Below, one piece after another: positions 1 through 9,183 of a stretch of DNA of 64,000 nucleotides. The notes under the pieces were generated by a model that saw only the letters and a list, made by a program, of their open reading frames with translations, did no database searches and was not told the DNA's origin. Each line of letters begins with the position of its first letter. Within the stretch, counting starts at the first letter, position 1. The DNA is from DASRJW01 sp964567755 (GTDB lineage Bacteria; Krumholzibacteriota; Krumholzibacteriia; G020349025), in NCBI GenBank assembly GCA_964567755.1, contig CAZMNW010000042.1, positions 1 through 64,000 of the forward strand. Reading direction: 5' to 3'. The translations under genes and the position numbers were made by a program.

Positions 1-25
1 GACCACGGAATCGAAGAAAACATGA

Positions 26-757
26 TCAGCTGACTGGACAACCGGACAGGAGGTAGGACAAGCTCAGCGCGCTACGCCACCGGGAACCAGGGGGGGAAAG
101 CTTCTGAAAAACCCGGGGGGAAAGGTCCTGAAAACCGACAGAGTAGTTGAGGAGTTCACCACACTGGGAAGCGGCGATCTCGAGGAAACGTGCGAACCCA
201 CCCAGGTTGCGCACGACCGCTTCCGCCTGGATTTCCTCGCGCAGATAAGTCTCGGCATAGCTCCGCAAGAGATCCAGAGCTTCCGCTTCCGGGTGCGTCA
301 CGACCGCTGGGAGGCTTCCGAGCCGGAGATTGCGTTCGAGGTCGAACAACGCGCCCTGCTCCGACCGGGTCAGTGGGTGCAGCCGCCGGGTAGCTGCCCT
401 GCCGGCGAGGAGATTGGTCCCACGCCGCTTGAGCTTCCTGGCGCTGGATCCCGTGAGGATGAAGGTTGCGCCGGTGGACTCGATGAGGGCGTGCACTTCA
501 TCGAGAAGGTCCGGGATCTTCTGAACCTCATCGATGAAGACAACCCTCGCACCGGAGCGGATCTTGGCCTCGGCCTCACGACGGAATAGACCTGGATCCT
601 TCGCGTAGCGCAGGAAGACTTCGTGGTGAAGTAGGTCGACGCTCCAAGCACGCCGGCCACGGAGGATTGTCCGGACAAGAGTGCTCTTGCCCGTCTGCCG
701 CGGACCGAGCAGCAGGCAGGATTTCCGTGCAGGAAGCTTGCAAAGCCGGTCAATCAT
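26..757 (-). pseudogene. AAA ATPase (DUF4143-type), 3'-truncated
   Basis: The N-terminal two thirds match the family of single-domain AAA ATPases that usually carry a C-terminal DUF4143 nuclease-like region. Walker A is GPRQTGKST (about residues 18-26), Walker B is VVFIDEVQK (about residues 72-80), and sensor-like LTGSSARKL follows. Family members run to about 370-400 residues. Here the family sequence stops after a LLNYS segment near position 140, and the last ~37 codons, running to the stop at 26, look unrelated. The break coincides with a tandem repeat resembling an IS end at 91-135. No Shine-Dalgarno is visible; the start codon at 757 is abutted by a palindrome at 761-783. Family function is poorly defined. 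A second, frameshifted member lies at 3370-4538. I read this one as broken and probably non-functional. Confidence 0.75.
91..135. repeat. Two-copy ~21-bp direct repeat, IS-end-like
   Basis: Copies at 91-111 and 115-135 share GGGGGGAAAG followed by a CTGAAAA block, with a 24-bp period. They sit exactly where the ATPase reading frame loses family similarity. Tandem repeats of about 20 bp are typical of the ends of IS21-like elements, so this may be the edge of an element extending leftwards out of the window. No transposase is visible here, so the assignment is inference. Confidence 0.4.
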
Positions 758-760
758 ACC

Positions 761-783
761 GCAAGAATGTACGGCGTTCTTGC
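761..783 (-). promoter_or_regulatory. Palindrome abutting the ATPase start codon
   Basis: A perfect 7-bp inverted repeat, GCAAGAA (761-767) and TTCTTGC (777-783), has a 9-bp spacer and lies 3 nt upstream of the ATPase start codon at 757. It occupies the place where a ribosome binding site would be. The second ATPase in this window has a different palindrome in the same position, which suggests an operator or leader structure for autoregulation. That role is inference. Confidence 0.45.
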
Positions 784-822
784 AGTATATTCAATGGGGC
801 TTCAAGCCTGACCGGGGCCTTG

Positions 823-1041
823 GACGAGCTTCGGTCCAGACATTCCGCTTGCAGGGTACCGACGTTCGTCGTGTGGCAGCGGAAGCTGGGTCCGCAGAAG
901 GCCGCGAAAAGGGCGGCGCGGGAATTCATCGAGGTCAGTCCAGTGTCGGAGCCTGGCGTGGGTGGCTGGCTGGTGGAGATCGAGCTACCGGACGGCCGGA
1001 TGGCCCGGCTGGTCGAGCCATATCGTGTGGACAGTGAGCCA
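823..1041 (+). pseudogene. IS66-type TnpA (orf1) remnant
   Basis: In the frame of 823-1041 the translation reads RHSACRVPTFVVWQRKLG, then EFIEV, then GGWLVEIELPDGR. This matches the order seen in IS66-family TnpA/accessory proteins: a helix-turn-helix ending in a (T/S)FYxWRRKL-like segment, then a small C-terminal beta domain. There is no credible start and no tnpB or tnpC alongside. It is a fossil fragment. Confidence 0.5.
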
Positions 1042-1345
1042 CGATGCTCCGTGCGGTCGCCTCCGCAAGAAAGGGCTTGCTAGTTCTTCACGAGCGTACC
1101 ACCGACGTTCATTGTGAGATACTGGTGGCCGAATGCAAGAGTCCTTCCGACCGTTTCCGGCGTGTTCCGGCCGCTTCCGCGGACGATTTGGTGAACGGGA
1201 TGGGGAACGCTCTGGCGGTTCTTGCGCGGGGCATCCAGCCCCTGATCGATCGACGCCCCAGTTGCCGCCGGGAACGAGTCCCATGACAGTTGTGGCAGCA
1301 GCTCGATCTTGAATTCAGCTCCCATTCCCTCTGCTGGAGGTGGAC
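1042..1345. other. Intergenic stretch without recognised gene
   Basis: Short open frames occur on both strands, but none has a ribosome binding site plus recognisable protein features. The last ~100 bases lead into the lipoprotein gene, whose Shine-Dalgarno GGAGG lies at 1336-1340. I see no clear promoter hexamers. Confidence 0.4.
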
Positions 1346-2743
1346 ATGCTGTTCCGGATGGCTTGCGGCGTCACGCTCGCGACACTCGTCGCGATCGGCT
1401 TGCCGGGCTGCGACGACGATGCAGTTACCCCACCGACGCTCGGCGCGGTCGAAGGAACCGTCGCACACGTGGACGGGAACGTCCTCGAAGGCATCGGCGT
1501 CATCCTCGTGGATCCCGCCACCGTGGCGACGGCATCGGCGCTGAGGCGGACCGATGCCACCGGCCGCTACCACATCGACGGCATCGCGCCGGGCGATTAC
1601 GCCGTTTTTGTCTACGACGCGGGCAAGTATGGCAACTTCGCCCGCACGACGGCGCTCGTGCACGTAGTCGCGGGCTCGACGACCTTCCAACACATCACTC
1701 TCATCGACTCGGGCCTGTGGCGCGACGGCCCCTTCTACGTCAGCGGCACGGTGACCGACGCCACGACCGGTGCGCCGGTGGCCGGTGCATATGTCTCTGG
1801 AGTGCTCGGGGCCGGACAGGAAGACTTTCTCTTCGCAGGTGCCACGGTCCCAGACTTTGGAGTGACGGACGAGGCGGGCCGGTTCACAATCAGCTCCCCC
1901 GGGTTTTTCGACCTGTACGGAGCGTCCTTGGGGCTCGAGCCGATCAGTGTGACGAAGCTGGGGTACGAGCCAGCGACGTTAGTCGGGCGCGGCGAAGACC
2001 CGATCGGTTTCGGGGCTGCGCTTCCGGCACCGATTCCCCCGGACAGCGTTCTCGCCGTGGGCGTGGCGATGCGGCGAGTCGATCCGGTGATCTCGACCGG
2101 CGTCCTCCGCGGTCGCCTCGTGCAGGCCGGCACACCCGTGATGGGAGTACAAGTGGTGCTGGCGCTCTCGGGCGTCGCTGACCCCGACACGGTTCCAGGT
2201 CTGGTGGCGAAGACGCGAGGCGGCCGCGCGGGGATCGAGACGCTCTTGCCCGGCAAGACCGCCGTGACGGACGCGGCCGGGCGGTTCTCGATCGCGGGCC
2301 TGCATCCGGGACGCTATGCCTTGCATGGGGCAGCGCGCCCGAACGACGGGTTCGTCCGCGGGGGGGGCCACAGGAACATTGAGATCTCGTCGGACACCAC
2401 GAATGTAGGTGACGTGGTCGTCCTCTCGGCCATGACGCCGCTCGTTCCGGCCCGGAACAGCAGCCCCCCGGCGAACCAGCAGATCGAGTTGCAATGGACT
2501 CCGCCCGTGCTTCCTGCCGGGGTCCACCTCACCACCTATCGCCTCTGGGTAGGGACCGGTTACATCATCGATTTGCAAGCAATCGTGGCCCATCCGTCGG
2601 TGACACTCGAACCGTTGCCGCCGGGTACTTCGGTGCGCTGGGATGTCCAAGCCACCGGGGTGATCGAAGCCACAGGCGATTCGATGGAGGTGGGGGGATT
2701 CGAGGAAATAGCCTCTTTCATCGTGGCGGGGTCGGCGCGATGA
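1346..2743 (+). CDS. Lipoprotein with carboxypeptidase-regulatory-like domains
   Basis: This 465-residue secreted protein has a lipobox: a hydrophobic N-terminus ends in LPGC with the lipidated Cys at residue 22, followed by Asp residues. The mature part holds three consecutive beta-sandwich repeats of the carboxypeptidase-regulatory-like (CarboxypepD_reg) type. They are marked by GTVAHVDGNVLEGIGV, VSGTVTDATTGAPVAGAYV and GRLVQAGTPVMGVQV, each followed by a T/D-x-x-GRY/F segment. A C-terminal FN3-like stretch (ELQWTPP...YRLWVGTG) ends the protein. ATG 1346 is preferred over GTG 1340 because GGAGG lies 5 nt upstream of the ATG and overlaps the GTG. Proteins of this kind sit on the outer membrane or cell surface and often bind glycans or other proteins. 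The specific role is unknown. It is an intact gene among transposon debris. Confidence 0.8.
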   Translation: MLFRMACGVTLATLVAIGLPGCDDDAVTPPTLGAVEGTVAHVDGNVLEGIGVILVDPATVATASALRRTDATGRYHIDGIAPGDYAVFVYDAGKYGNFARTTALVHVVAGSTTFQHITLIDSGLWRDGPFYVSGTVTDATTGAPVAGAYVSGVLGAGQEDFLFAGATVPDFGVTDEAGRFTISSPGFFDLYGASLGLEPISVTKLGYEPATLVGRGEDPIGFGAALPAPIPPDSVLAVGVAMRRVDPVISTGVLRGRLVQAGTPVMGVQVVLALSGVADPDTVPGLVAKTRGGRAGIETLLPGKTAVTDAAGRFSIAGLHPGRYALHGAARPNDGFVRGGGHRNIEISSDTTNVGDVVVLSAMTPLVPARNSSPPANQQIELQWTPPVLPAGVHLTTYRLWVGTGYIIDLQAIVAHPSVTLEPLPPGTSVRWDVQATGVIEATGDSMEVGGFEEIASFIVAGSAR

Positions 2744-2794
2744 GATTCCATTGTGCGGAAAAGTGGCTCTGGGAGTGACGATGAGCGGCAGAAG

Positions 2795-3332
2795 CGGTTT
2801 TTAGGCTTCGTGGAGACGGACACAGAATCGGAGAAGGTACTGACACCGTTCCTGCGTTCGCTGCTCGAACGAGGTCTCGACATCTCGCGTGGGCTGTTGG
2901 TGGTGCTCGATGCGCGAAGGGACTTCGCGCCGCCGTGCACAAGGTACTCCGCGAGTACGCCGCTGTGCAGCGGTGCATGTGGCACAAGCGCGAGAACGTG
3001 CTGCGGTACTTGAAGGAGCAGGTCGTGTGGCGCCGGCGATTGCAGCGTGCGTACGATCGGCCGACCTACGCGGAGGCACGAGCGGCGCTCGAGGCGCTGC
3101 ATGCCGAGCTCGAACAGCGGAACCAGTCGGCGGCCGCGAGTCTTGCCGAGGGCATGGAGGAGACCCTGACGCTGCATCGCCTGGGCGTGTACGGCGTGCT
3201 CGGGCGCTCGCTCAAGACGATGAACTGCTTGGAGTCAGCGAACGCGCTCGTCGAGTAGCGTTGCGCCAAGGTGGACTCGTGGAAGAACTCGAACCACAAG
3301 CACCGCTGGTTGGCGCCGCTCGACACCAAACC
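2795..3332 (+). pseudogene. IS256/mutator-type transposase remnant
   Basis: Central and C-terminal segments of an IS256-family transposase are readable: GFVETDTESEKVLTPFLRSL, LLVVLD, QRCMWHKREN, then TLHRLGVYGVLGRSLKT, NCLESANALVE and RCAKVDSWKNS. A one-base loss near 2918-2921 shifts the frame within the catalytic domain. An in-frame TAG at 3256-3258 replaces a Glu codon of the conserved E-R-C-A-K segment. The N-terminus and extreme C-terminus are missing, and similarity ends just before the palindrome upstream of the next ATPase gene. It is clearly dead. Confidence 0.85.
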
Positions 3333-3367
3333 CTTGTATTTTTAAAGTCACCATTTTAAAATACAAG
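3333..3367 (+). promoter_or_regulatory. AT-rich palindrome abutting the second ATPase start
   Basis: CTTGTATTTTTAAA (3333-3346) and TTTTAAAATACAAG (3354-3367) form a 14-bp inverted repeat with one mismatch and a 7-nt spacer. It ends 2 nt before ATG 3370. The AT richness contrasts sharply with the flanks, and no Shine-Dalgarno is present. The first ATPase gene has a palindrome in the same place. An operator or 5'-end structure is likely but unproven. Confidence 0.55.
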
Positions 3368-3369
3368 AT

Positions 3370-4538
3370 ATGCGCTACATTCCCCGAACCCTGGTAGTGC
3401 GGCTTGCGAAGCTCCTGAAGGCCTTCCCCGCAGTTCTGGTGCTGGGGCCGCGGCAATGCGGCAAGAGCACCCTCACACGCCACGCCCTGCCGCGCTGGAC
3501 TCACCTGGATCTCGAGCGCCCCGTCGATCTCGGGAGCTGAGCGCCGATCTTGAAGGGTACTTCGACGCACATCCGCATTCCGTGGTCGTGGACGAGGCCC
3601 AGCGGCTGCCCGAGCTTTTCCCACTCCTGCGCCACGTCCTGGACCGTTCCAAGCGGAAGGGCCGGTTCATACTATTGGGTTCGGCCAGCCCGAAGCTGAT
3701 GAAATCGGTCTCGGAGAGTCTAGCCGGCCGGGTCGCCATTCTGGAACTCACACCGCTCCTGGCCTCCGAACTTGCTGGGCGGCCGCAGGCCCAGAATCGC
3801 TGGTTCTGGGGAGGGTACCCGCCGGTCCTGGCGTTGCGCGATGCCCGCTCGCGTGGCGAGTGGTTCGATGCGTACATCTCCACGTTTCTGGAGCGCGATT
3901 TGCCGGCCCTTGGACTGTCCCCGTCGACGCGGCGCTTACGGCAGTTGTGGACCATGCTGACCCACGTGCATGGCAATTTGCTGAACGTGTCCGATCTTGC
4001 ACGTTCACTCGCGGTGTCTTCGCCCACAGTGGCGCGAGATTTGGACATCCTGGAAGGCGCCTACATGATTCGCCGCCTGCCACCGTTCTTTGCCAACGTT
4101 CAGAAGCGGTTGACGAAGAGCCCCAAGCTGTACGTGCGCGATACGGGGTTGCTGCACTTCCTGGCCGGGCTTCGCAAGCCGGCGGACTTGGACGTTTGGC
4201 CGAAACGGGGGCATTCATTCGAGGGGCTGGTGATCGACGAACTCATGGCGCTGGCCAGCCAGCAAATGGTGCGCCCGCAGTTCTTCTTCTGGCGCACACA
4301 GGCAGGGGCCGAAGTCGATCTTCTGGTGGTCGCTGGAAAGAAGATCCTGCCCATCGAGATCAAACTCGGCGCGGCCGTTGGGCCGCACGAAGTGTCCGGT
4401 CTACGGCAGTGCATGAAGGATCTTGGATTGAAGCGCGGCCTAGTGGTTTCGAATGGTACCGAGCGCCGACGCATGAGCGCCGAAATTGAAATCATCCCGT
4501 GGAGCGAAATCGCGTCGCGGCACTTCGATCTGCGCTGA
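3370..4538 (+). pseudogene. AAA ATPase with DUF4143, single-base frameshift
   Basis: Read from ATG 3370 the protein begins MRYIPRTLVVRLAKLL with Walker A GPRQCGKST, but the frame ends at TGA 3538-3540 after ~56 codons. Family sequence resumes one base back (LSADLEGYFDAHPHSVVVDE, Walker B) from 3537 and continues to 4538. It includes LLGSASPKLMKSVSESLAG and a complete C-terminal DUF4143 region (FEGLVIDEL, GAEVDLLV, PIEIKLG). Loss of one C in an AGC-CTG sequence explains the shift. Without it the gene would encode about 389 residues, the usual size. It could be a recent mutation, a sequencing error or, less likely, programmed frameshifting. Confidence 0.8.
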
Positions 4539-4596
4539 GCCGTGCGGTGTTGTCGTGAATCTCCAGCACTTTCGGGATGCTGAAGTGCGTGAAGCT

Positions 4597-6057
4597 TCAA
4601 GCGTTTGGCGAGTCATTCAGGGGGTCCAACTGACCCCGTGTGGGTTCTGCTCAACAGAACCAGGGCTCGGTGATGCGCGGCGGTCGTTCGTGAGGCCGAA
4701 GAGCGGCAGCGGCGGAGGCTTGCCGCACCCGTGAGCTCGCGGCGGGGTCGACGAGCTGGCGGATGCGCGCGAACGTTGCACCAGCGTCTTCCTCGTCCGA
4801 GGTCGACTGCTCGACGAGTGTGGCGAGCTCTTTCTGCAGCTCGTCCATCGCGGAATCTGGGTGCACCCAGACATGGGTCAGGGCTTCGGCATCGAACCCG
4901 CGCAAATGCGGCGCCAGCTCCGGATGTTTGAGCAAGAGCGAGCCAGGCGGGACGAGCAGTCGGATGGTGTACTGCACGGGATCGATGCAATCGACTAGGT
5001 CCGCACTCTCGGCAAAATCGAGGATGTCGACGAGGTCCTGCCGCGTCGACCATGGCGTGAAGGGAAGGAGCGACGGGCGCATGGCGATGCCGGCCGCATG
5101 CAAGACCTCCAGCGCCTCGAACACATCGGCTCGCGTGTGGCCTTTGTCCAGGATCGCGAGGACGGTGTCGCTCAGCGACTCCACCGCACTCACCATGAAG
5201 ATGGCTCCCAAGCGACCCAGCTCCATCACCACCGATTGGTGGCGTAGAACGTGTTCAATCTTCGCCGTGAAATCGAACGTGAGATCGGGGAACTCGGCAT
5301 GCAGCGCACGCGCGACACGCAGTGCATGGGTCGGACCATTGAGGAAGTCGGCGTCGGCGAACGTGATGTGTCGCGCACCAGCTTCGACTTGAGCTCGCAC
5401 ATCCTCCAGCACCGTCTGCACGGGCACGATGAAGATCCGCCCCGCGTAAACCGCAGGAATGGGGCAATGCCGGCACAGGTGCAGGCAGCCGCGGCTCGCT
5501 TCCACCTGGCCGGCAACGACGTGCCGCCCGCGATGCAGCAGGTGCGCGTAGCGTTCTATTGCGGGCAGCCCGGTTCGCTTCGGCACGGGATAGTCTAGGC
5601 GCTGCAGAAACGCTTCGTTGCCCTGCCCTTCGACGAGCCGAGCAGACGCTGGGTCTCGATCCACGGTTTCCACGAGCTGCACCAACCTGCCTTCTAGCTC
5701 GCCGCCGAGAACCGCGTCCGCGAGTGAGGAGACCAGAGATTCGGCGTGCAATACCGCGTAGTGACCGTAGAAACAAAGGAAACAATCCGGGTTGAGCGCA
5801 CGGATCCGGCGCGCCGCCTGAATCCCCAGGCGCAACGCCGTGTGCATGGGTACTGAAATGCCAACGAAACGCGCAGCCGTAATTCGCTCGGCATCCAGCG
5901 CCTCGACCGCGAGATCCAACGTCGCGGGCTGGAACCCGGCACGCTCGAGGAACGCGAGCGGCCATGCGAGGCCTTGCGGCTGCCGCCCAAGCTCGTAGCA
6001 CGAGACCAGCAGCACGGCACCGGGCGCGCGCAGACTAGACTCGCGTGCAACTGCCAT
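4597..6057 (-). CDS. B12-binding radical SAM selenoprotein (CUAEP tail)
   Basis: The N-terminal ~150 residues form a cobalamin-binding-type Rossmann region (VLLVSCYELG, VGISVPMHTALRLG). A radical SAM domain with the cluster motif C191-x3-C195-x2-C198 follows. The frame appears to stop at UGA 4651-4653 after the tail EPWFC, but the next codons read Ala-Glu-Pro-Thr and the frame stays open for 17 codons to TGA 4597-4599. This reproduces the C-U-A-E-P C-terminus of the family annotated as CUAEP/CCAEP-tail radical SAM (seleno)proteins, so UGA is read as Sec, giving 486 residues. A GC-rich hairpin begins 13 nt after the UGA (4621-4637), as expected of a bacterial SECIS. ATG 6057 is chosen because AAGGA precedes it; the frame is open further upstream only across uvrA. 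It lies 16 nt downstream of uvrA. The substrate is unknown. Confidence 0.85.
4621..4637 (-). promoter_or_regulatory. Candidate bacterial SECIS hairpin
   Basis: On the minus strand GGGGTC (4637-4632), loop AGTTG (4631-4627) and GACCCC (4626-4621) form a perfect 6-bp stem. The loop starts about 20 nt after the UGA at 4651-4653, within the usual distance for bacterial SECIS elements, and has a G in its first two positions. It lies inside the reading frame that would follow Sec insertion. Confidence 0.65.
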
Positions 6058-6073
6058 GGCTTCCTTTATGGTG

Positions 6074-8986
6074 TCAGGCTCGCGCCGAATCCCCGGCCAC
6101 TGCAAGACGCGCTGGACGCCGCTCGCCTTCGAACATCTGTCGCAGCATCTGCCCGGTGTAGGACTCGGCGACTTGCGCCACCTCGCGCGGCGTGCCCGCA
6201 GCGACGACGCGTCCGCCCTCGTCACCGCCTTCGGGGCCCAGGTCGATGACATGATCGGCCGTCACGATGACGTCGGGGTTGTGCTCGATGATGATCACCG
6301 TGTTGCCCTTGTCCACCAGCCTGCCGAGCACACCGAGCAACATCTTCACATCCTCGAAGTGCAACCCCGTGGTCGGCTCGTCGAGGAGATAGAGCGTGCG
6401 CCCCGTCTGCACGCGCGAAAGTTCGGTCGCCAGCTTGACGCGCTGCGCCTCTCCGCCCGACAAGGTCGTCGCCGGCTGCCCGAGCCGGATGTAGCCGAGC
6501 CCGACGCTCTCCAAGGTCTCCAGCTTGCGCCGGATCGACGGCACATTCTGCAGGAAGACATGCGCCTCCTCGACCGTCATGTCGAGGACATCGGCGATGG
6601 ACTTGCCCTTGTACGTCACCTCGAGAGTCTCGTCGTTGTAGCGCCGGCCTTTGCACACTTCGCAACGCACATAGACGTCCGGGAGGAAGTGCATCTCGAT
6701 CTTCTTGATGCCATCGCCATCGCACGCGTCGCAGCGACCGCCCTTGACGTTGAAGCTGAACCGCCCCGGCTTGTAGCCGCGCACGCGCGATTCGGGCAGC
6801 TGGCCGAACAGATCGCGTACGAGGCCGAACATACCGGTGTAGGTGGCTGGGTTCGACCGCGGTGTGCGCCCGATCGGTGACTGATCGATGTCGATGGCTT
6901 TGTCGATGAGATCGAGCCCGTCGACGCCGTCGTGCTCTCCCGGCAACTCCTTCGCCCGGTAGAAGTGCTGCGCCAGCGCTCGATACAAGATGTCGTTCAC
7001 CAACGTCGACTTCCCCGATCCAGAGACTCCCGTCACCGCCACCAGTGTGCCGAGCGGGAAGCCGACGTCAATGCTCTTCAAGTTGTTGGCACGGGCACCG
7101 CGCAGGCGTAGCTCCTGGCCCGTGCCGGCGCGCGCCACCTCCGGCCGCGGCATGGTGCGCGCCCCCGACAGGTACTGCCCCGTCAGACTTTCCGGCTCGG
7201 CCATGATGTCGGCGGCGCTGCCGCGCGCCACCACTCGCCCGCCATGCTCGCCAGCACCGGGGCCGAGATCGACGATGTAGTCCGCCTCCAGGATCGTGTC
7301 CATGTCGTGCTCGACGACGATCACGGTGTTGCCGCTCTCTTGCAACGCTCGCAGCGTACGGATGAGCCGGCGATTGTCGCGATGATGCAGGCCGATGCTC
7401 GGTTCATCGAGGATGTAGAGCACGCCCACGAGGCGCGAGCCGATTTGTGTGGCGAGCCGAATTCTCTGCGCCTCGCCGCCAGCGAGGCTCTCGGCCGAGC
7501 GCGCCAAGGTCAAATAGTTGAGCCCGACATCGTCCAAGAATCGCAGGCGCCCGCGGAGCTCCTTCAGGATCGGCGCGGCGATGATCTCCTTGTTGCCTTC
7601 CAGCTCGAGAGCGTCGAAAAATCGAATGGCCTCCTTGATGGAGGAATCGCAGAGACTCCCGATGTCGATGCCACCGACGTGCACGGCCAGGCTCTCGCGC
7701 CGCAAGCGCTTGCCGCCGCAGTCGGCACAGTGTTCGACCCGCATGTAGGATTCGATCCTCTCGCGCACCTCTTGCGACGAAGTCTCATGGTGCCGGCGCA
7801 TGAGGCGTGGGATGAGGCCCTCGAAGCGCGCTTGGAACTCAGCCTTGCCGTGCTTGCTCTCGTAACGCACGGCGACGCGCTGATCGCTGCCGTGCAACAT
7901 CACCTCGCGCTGCTTCTTCGGCAGCTTGTTCCACGGCTTGTCGAGATCGATGCCGAACTCTTTCGACACACTGCGCAGCAGCATCCCCGACCAGGTATTG
8001 CGCTCGGTGCTCTGGCCGATGATGGCGCCATCGTTGATCGATTTCGACGGGTCGGGGATGAGGAGATCCATGCTGATCTCGCGCCGCCGGCCGAGGCCGT
8101 TGCAGGCGGTGCACGCTCCGTAGGGGCTGTTGAACGAAAACATGCGCGGCGCCAGTTCCTCGAACGAAGTGCCGCAATCCGCACAGGCGTAGAGCTGACT
8201 GAAGACCAGGGTGCCCGCATTGCCGGCATCGACGGTGGCGAGACCGCCGCCCAGGCGCACCGCCGTCTCCAGCGAATCCGCCAAACGCCGCGCGATCTTC
8301 GGCTCGACCACCAGGCGATCGACGACGACCTCAATGCTGTGTTTCTTGTTCTTGGTCAAGCGCACCGGCTCGTCGACGGCGACGATCTCGCCGTCCACGC
8401 GCATGCGCACGAAGCCCTGCTTGCCCATGTCCTCGAAGATCTTGCGATGCTCGCCCTTGCGCCCGCGGACGAGTGGCGCCAGCACCATGATGCGCGTGCG
8501 CTCCGGCAGGCGCAGCACCTGGTCGACCATCTGCGCGGTGCTCTGCTGCGTGATGACGGCGCCACACTGGTAGCAGTGCGGCGTGCCTGCGCGCGCGTAG
8601 AGGAGTCGCAAGTAGTCGTAGATCTCGGTCGTGGTGCCGACCGTCGAGCGCGGGTTGCTGGACGTCGTGCGCTGCTCGATGGAGATCGCCGGCGACAGCC
8701 CCTCGATACGATCGACATCGGGCTTTTCCATCTGCCCCAGGAACTGGCGCGCATAAGCAGAGAGCGACTCGACGTAGCGCCGCTGCCCTTCGGCGTACAG
8801 CGTGTCGAAAGCGAGCGAGGACTTCCCCGAGCCCGAAAGGCCCGTGATCACGATGAAAGCGTTGCGGGGCAGCTCGAGGTCGATGTTCTTGAGATTGTGC
8901 ACACGGGCGCCACGGATGCGAATGGGCCGCTCGGAGGCAGCCTGGAGCGCATCCGGAGACTGCCGCAAGGTGGCAGAACTCGGCAT
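6074..8986 (-). CDS. uvrA: Excinuclease ABC subunit A
   Basis: This is the DNA-damage recognition ATPase of nucleotide excision repair, acting with UvrB and UvrC in the cytoplasm. The 970 residues hold two ABC modules: Walker A GLSGSGKSS and GVSGSGKST, with signatures LAGGEAQR and LSGGEAQR. There are two zinc modules, a CADC...CTAC pair in the first half and a CDAC...CEVC pair in the second. The C-terminus contains LDEPTTGLHFEDV. The start at 8986 (MPSSATLRQS) has an AAGGGA about 5-6 nt upstream. The frame is open further upstream but that part lacks family sequence. A large hairpin lies upstream at 9052-9112, and the radical SAM selenoprotein gene follows after 16 nt, so the two may be cotranscribed. 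Confidence 0.98.
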   Translation of the reverse strand: MPSSATLRQSPDALQAASERPIRIRGARVHNLKNIDLELPRNAFIVITGLSGSGKSSLAFDTLYAEGQRRYVESLSAYARQFLGQMEKPDVDRIEGLSPAISIEQRTTSSNPRSTVGTTTEIYDYLRLLYARAGTPHCYQCGAVITQQSTAQMVDQVLRLPERTRIMVLAPLVRGRKGEHRKIFEDMGKQGFVRMRVDGEIVAVDEPVRLTKNKKHSIEVVVDRLVVEPKIARRLADSLETAVRLGGGLATVDAGNAGTLVFSQLYACADCGTSFEELAPRMFSFNSPYGACTACNGLGRRREISMDLLIPDPSKSINDGAIIGQSTERNTWSGMLLRSVSKEFGIDLDKPWNKLPKKQREVMLHGSDQRVAVRYESKHGKAEFQARFEGLIPRLMRRHHETSSQEVRERIESYMRVEHCADCGGKRLRRESLAVHVGGIDIGSLCDSSIKEAIRFFDALELEGNKEIIAAPILKELRGRLRFLDDVGLNYLTLARSAESLAGGEAQRIRLATQIGSRLVGVLYILDEPSIGLHHRDNRRLIRTLRALQESGNTVIVVEHDMDTILEADYIVDLGPGAGEHGGRVVARGSAADIMAEPESLTGQYLSGARTMPRPEVARAGTGQELRLRGARANNLKSIDVGFPLGTLVAVTGVSGSGKSTLVNDILYRALAQHFYRAKELPGEHDGVDGLDLIDKAIDIDQSPIGRTPRSNPATYTGMFGLVRDLFGQLPESRVRGYKPGRFSFNVKGGRCDACDGDGIKKIEMHFLPDVYVRCEVCKGRRYNDETLEVTYKGKSIADVLDMTVEEAHVFLQNVPSIRRKLETLESVGLGYIRLGQPATTLSGGEAQRVKLATELSRVQTGRTLYLLDEPTTGLHFEDVKMLLGVLGRLVDKGNTVIIIEHNPDVIVTADHVIDLGPEGGDEGGRVVAAGTPREVAQVAESYTGQMLRQMFEGERRPARLAVAGDSARA

Positions 8987-9051
8987 CGGGATCCCTTCGT
9001 CATCGGCACGAGGCCGACCCGAAGGATGCCCGACATGGGGTGTCAAAAGCA

Positions 9052-9112
9052 ACGGGCGCGGCTGCTGCCGACGTGTACTGGGCCTCACACGTCGGCGCTG
9101 CACCGCGCCCGT
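9052..9112. other. Large hairpin upstream of uvrA
   Basis: ACGGGCGCGG (9052-9061) pairs perfectly with CCGCGCCCGT (9103-9112). Inside, TGCCGACGTGT faces ACACGTCGGCG, giving a long stem with a small internal loop. On the minus strand it is followed by TTGCTTTTG. It could terminate transcription of the small upstream frame or form part of the uvrA leader. It does not match the palindromic element at 48.6 and 58.9 kb. Confidence 0.5.
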
Positions 9113-9183
9113 TCATGGCAGGGCCCGAACCTCGGGCTAGGGGGAAGCCCTTCGTTTCGGACCCGCGGGGGGACGAGGCTCGC

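Noticed and set aside
3538..3540. Second selenocysteine UGA in the ATPase gene
   Set aside because: The frame after this UGA does not match the family; the matching sequence is one base back, so it is a frameshift, not recoding.
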